Origin: Thioclava electrotropha
GTDB lineage: Bacteria; Pseudomonadota; Alphaproteobacteria; Rhodobacterales; Rhodobacteraceae
Direction of reading: 5' to 3'
DNA length: 64,000 bases
Assembly: GCF_002085925.2 (NCBI RefSeq)
Contig: NZ_CP053562.1
Location: 1,282,001 to 1,346,000, forward strand
Positions 51,401 through 54,400 of the stretch are shown piece after piece (position 1 is the stretch's first letter; the number at the start of each line of letters is the position of its first letter). A program made the position numbers and the translations under genes. The notes beneath the pieces are model-generated. The model ran no database searches, had not been told where the DNA came from, and saw only the letters and a program-made list of their open reading frames with translations.

Positions 51401-54400
51401 CCACGGCGAGGGCGGCGACGACGCGATCTACGGCATGCGCGGCAATGACGTGCTCTATGGCGAAGGTCAGGACGACGATCTGATCGGCGGCTGGGGCCAC
51501 GACTGGATCTCGGGCGGCACCGGTCAGGATGGCGTGCTGGGCGACGATGGCCGCATCTGGACCTCGCGCAACGATCGTGGCTATGGCGAGCCGCTCTACG
51601 GTGTCGCGCCGGTTAGCCCGCAGACGATCTCGACCCCGGGCAAGATCCAGCAGGCCGATATCAACGTCCAAGGCGCGCTGAAGAAGGCCGTGAACCTGAC
51701 GCCCTTCTTCCTGACCGCCGATGGCCAGACCGACGATCCGCTGCAGGACCCGGCCTATGCCGATGACATCATCTATGGCGGTCTGGGCGACGACTTCCTG
51801 CATGGCGGTGCGGGCGACGATCTGGTCTCGGGCGCCGAGGCGCTGGCCGAGGCCTGGTATCTCGCCTATCCGAACGACGCGCTGGCGCCGGGTGTGGCGG
51901 GCGTGCTCGTGCGCTCGGATTACACGGTGCCGTTCTGGTCCGCCGATCCCACGGCCACGCAGGGCAATGCGCTGGGCTACAACGCCTTCTATGCGGGCGA
52001 GTTCGCGGCCTATGACGAATACAACCCGCGCGATGTGATCGTGATCGACGCCGCTGGCCATTACGTCTCGCTCTCCGAGGCGACCGACGGTCTGGTGTTC
52101 TTCGCGAGCTTCGATCCGGCCGATCCGGGCGCGCCGGAGGTCGGCACGCTCGAGCAGGATGGCAGCCCGGTCTATAGCGACGGCAACGACGTGATCTTCG
52201 GCGATCTGGGCAATGACTGGCTCGTCGGCGGCACCGGGCGCGACCATGTCTATGGCGGCTGGGGCGACGACCTGATTGATGTCGATGACGACCATAGCCG
52301 CGACGCGGATGGCTCGGTCCTTGGCGCGAACGATACGCCCGACACGTCGTCGAGCTATGAGGACATCGTCTATGGCGGTGCCGGTCGCGACATCATGATC
52401 GGCAATACCGGTGGCGACCGCCTGATCGACTGGGTGGGCGAGTTCAACAGCTATATCGTGCCCTTCGCACCCTTCGGTGCCTTCACGATCTCCCGCGCGC
52501 TGGCCCCGCAAATCCAGGAGTATCTCTACGATCTCTCGGCCTCCGACGGCGCCGATCCGACCCGCGCGGCCGATACCGGCGATTACAACGCCGACCGTAA
52601 CGGCGAGCCGTGGGGCGAGCTGGGGCTGGTGATGCAGAAGGACGATGCGTGGCAGGATCAGACCGGCGCGCCGAACGATCCGCAGCCGGGCAATATTCCG
52701 GGCGGTCGCCGTGACGTGCTGCGCTCGGCCGATTTCAACGGCAACGGTGGCGGCAAGGACGCGCAGGGCTTCGCCGCCGATAGCGGGGTCTGGACGGTCG
52801 AGGGCGGCGCCTTCGCGGTGAGCCCGGAGAGCCTTGGCGGCGATGCGGTCTCGGTCTTCTATATCGGTGATGCGCTGCCCAGCTACTTCGAGATGAAGGC
52901 GACCATCGTCGGCGGCAAGCCCACGGCGGGCCTGAAGTCGAACGCTTATCTGATCTTCGATTACCAGTCGCCGACCGACTTCAAATTCGCCGGTGTGAAC
53001 ATCTCGACCGACAAGTTCGAGATGGGCATCCGCACCGCCGATGGCTGGATCGTGCTGGAGCAGACCCCGGTCCAGGCCAAGCCCGACACGCCCTATAACC
53101 TGCTGCTCGCGATCAACGGGCTGACGGCGACGCTGGTGATCGACGGGCAGGAATATTTCACTCATGTCTTCGATGCGCGGGTCGATCAATACGGCGTCAC
53201 CCACGGGCTGAACTCCGGCTATGTCGGGATCGGCGCGCAGAACTCGGTGACCAAGCTCGACAATATCGCGGTGCAGGTGCTGCCCCCGGAATTTACCCTC
53301 GATGAGACCGAGGACTTCTCGGACGGGATCGCGGATCGCTTCGCCACCGATACCGCCTGGCAGATCAATGCAGGCGCGCTGGATGCCCAGCCCACCGGTG
53401 TGCCCGCCATCGCGCTGTCCGATCTGGTGATCGCGGAGACTTCCGTCACGCGGATCGCGGCGCAGATTGAAACGAATGGGCGCGCGGGCTTCGTCTTCGA
53501 CAGCTACACCGACGGGCGCTACAAATACGCCGTGATCGATGCCGCCAATGACCGCGTCTCGATCGGCTATTACACGCAGCGCGACGGGTTCGTGGAAACC
53601 GCGAGCTACGACATCGCCATCGACGGTAGCCAGTCCAACAAGCTCGAGATCACGCTCGCCCGCAGCACGGTCAGCCTCGCGCTCAACGGCCATGAAGTGC
53701 TGGGCCATGCCTTCTACGCCCCGGTTGCGGATGGTGCGGTCGGTCTGATGGCCTTCGATGCGGCGAGCTTCGACGATGTGCGCCTCGCGACGAACGACCC
53801 GGCCTATTTCACGCCCGACACCGGTTCGCTGATCTACGACTACAATTCCGCAGGTCCCATCGCGATTGCCGATCAGGGCGTGACGACGCAGAGCCTCTTT
53901 GTCGGCTCGGATGTGGTGATCGCCGATCTCGACGTGACGCTGAGCCTGACCCATGAGCGGCTGAGCGACCTGACCGTGACGCTGATCGCGCCCGATGGCA
54001 CGCGGATCGAGCTGTTCGCCGCGCTTGATGGCACGGCGATCGACACGCGCTTCGACGATGCGGCGGGCGAGAGCATCACCGGCGCCACGGCACCTTACGG
54101 CGTGACCTATCGCCCGGTTGGCGATCTGGCGGCGCTTGAGGGCAAGATGTCGGGCGGTGTCTGGACGCTGGAGATCGTGGACGGAGCGAAGCGCAAGACC
54201 GGCACGCTGGAAAGCTGGTCGCTGACGATCGAGGCGGCGCAAGCGCTTCATGCGGTCTCGGTCGCGGAGGTGCCAGAAGGTGCGATGCTCGATGAAGACC
54301 TTCTGGCCGCGGCGCGTGCGCAGGCGCTCCAAGAGATCGCGCAGGAACTGGGCCTGACCGCCGAAGAGATTGCCAAGCTGGAAGCGGTGCAGATTTCCAT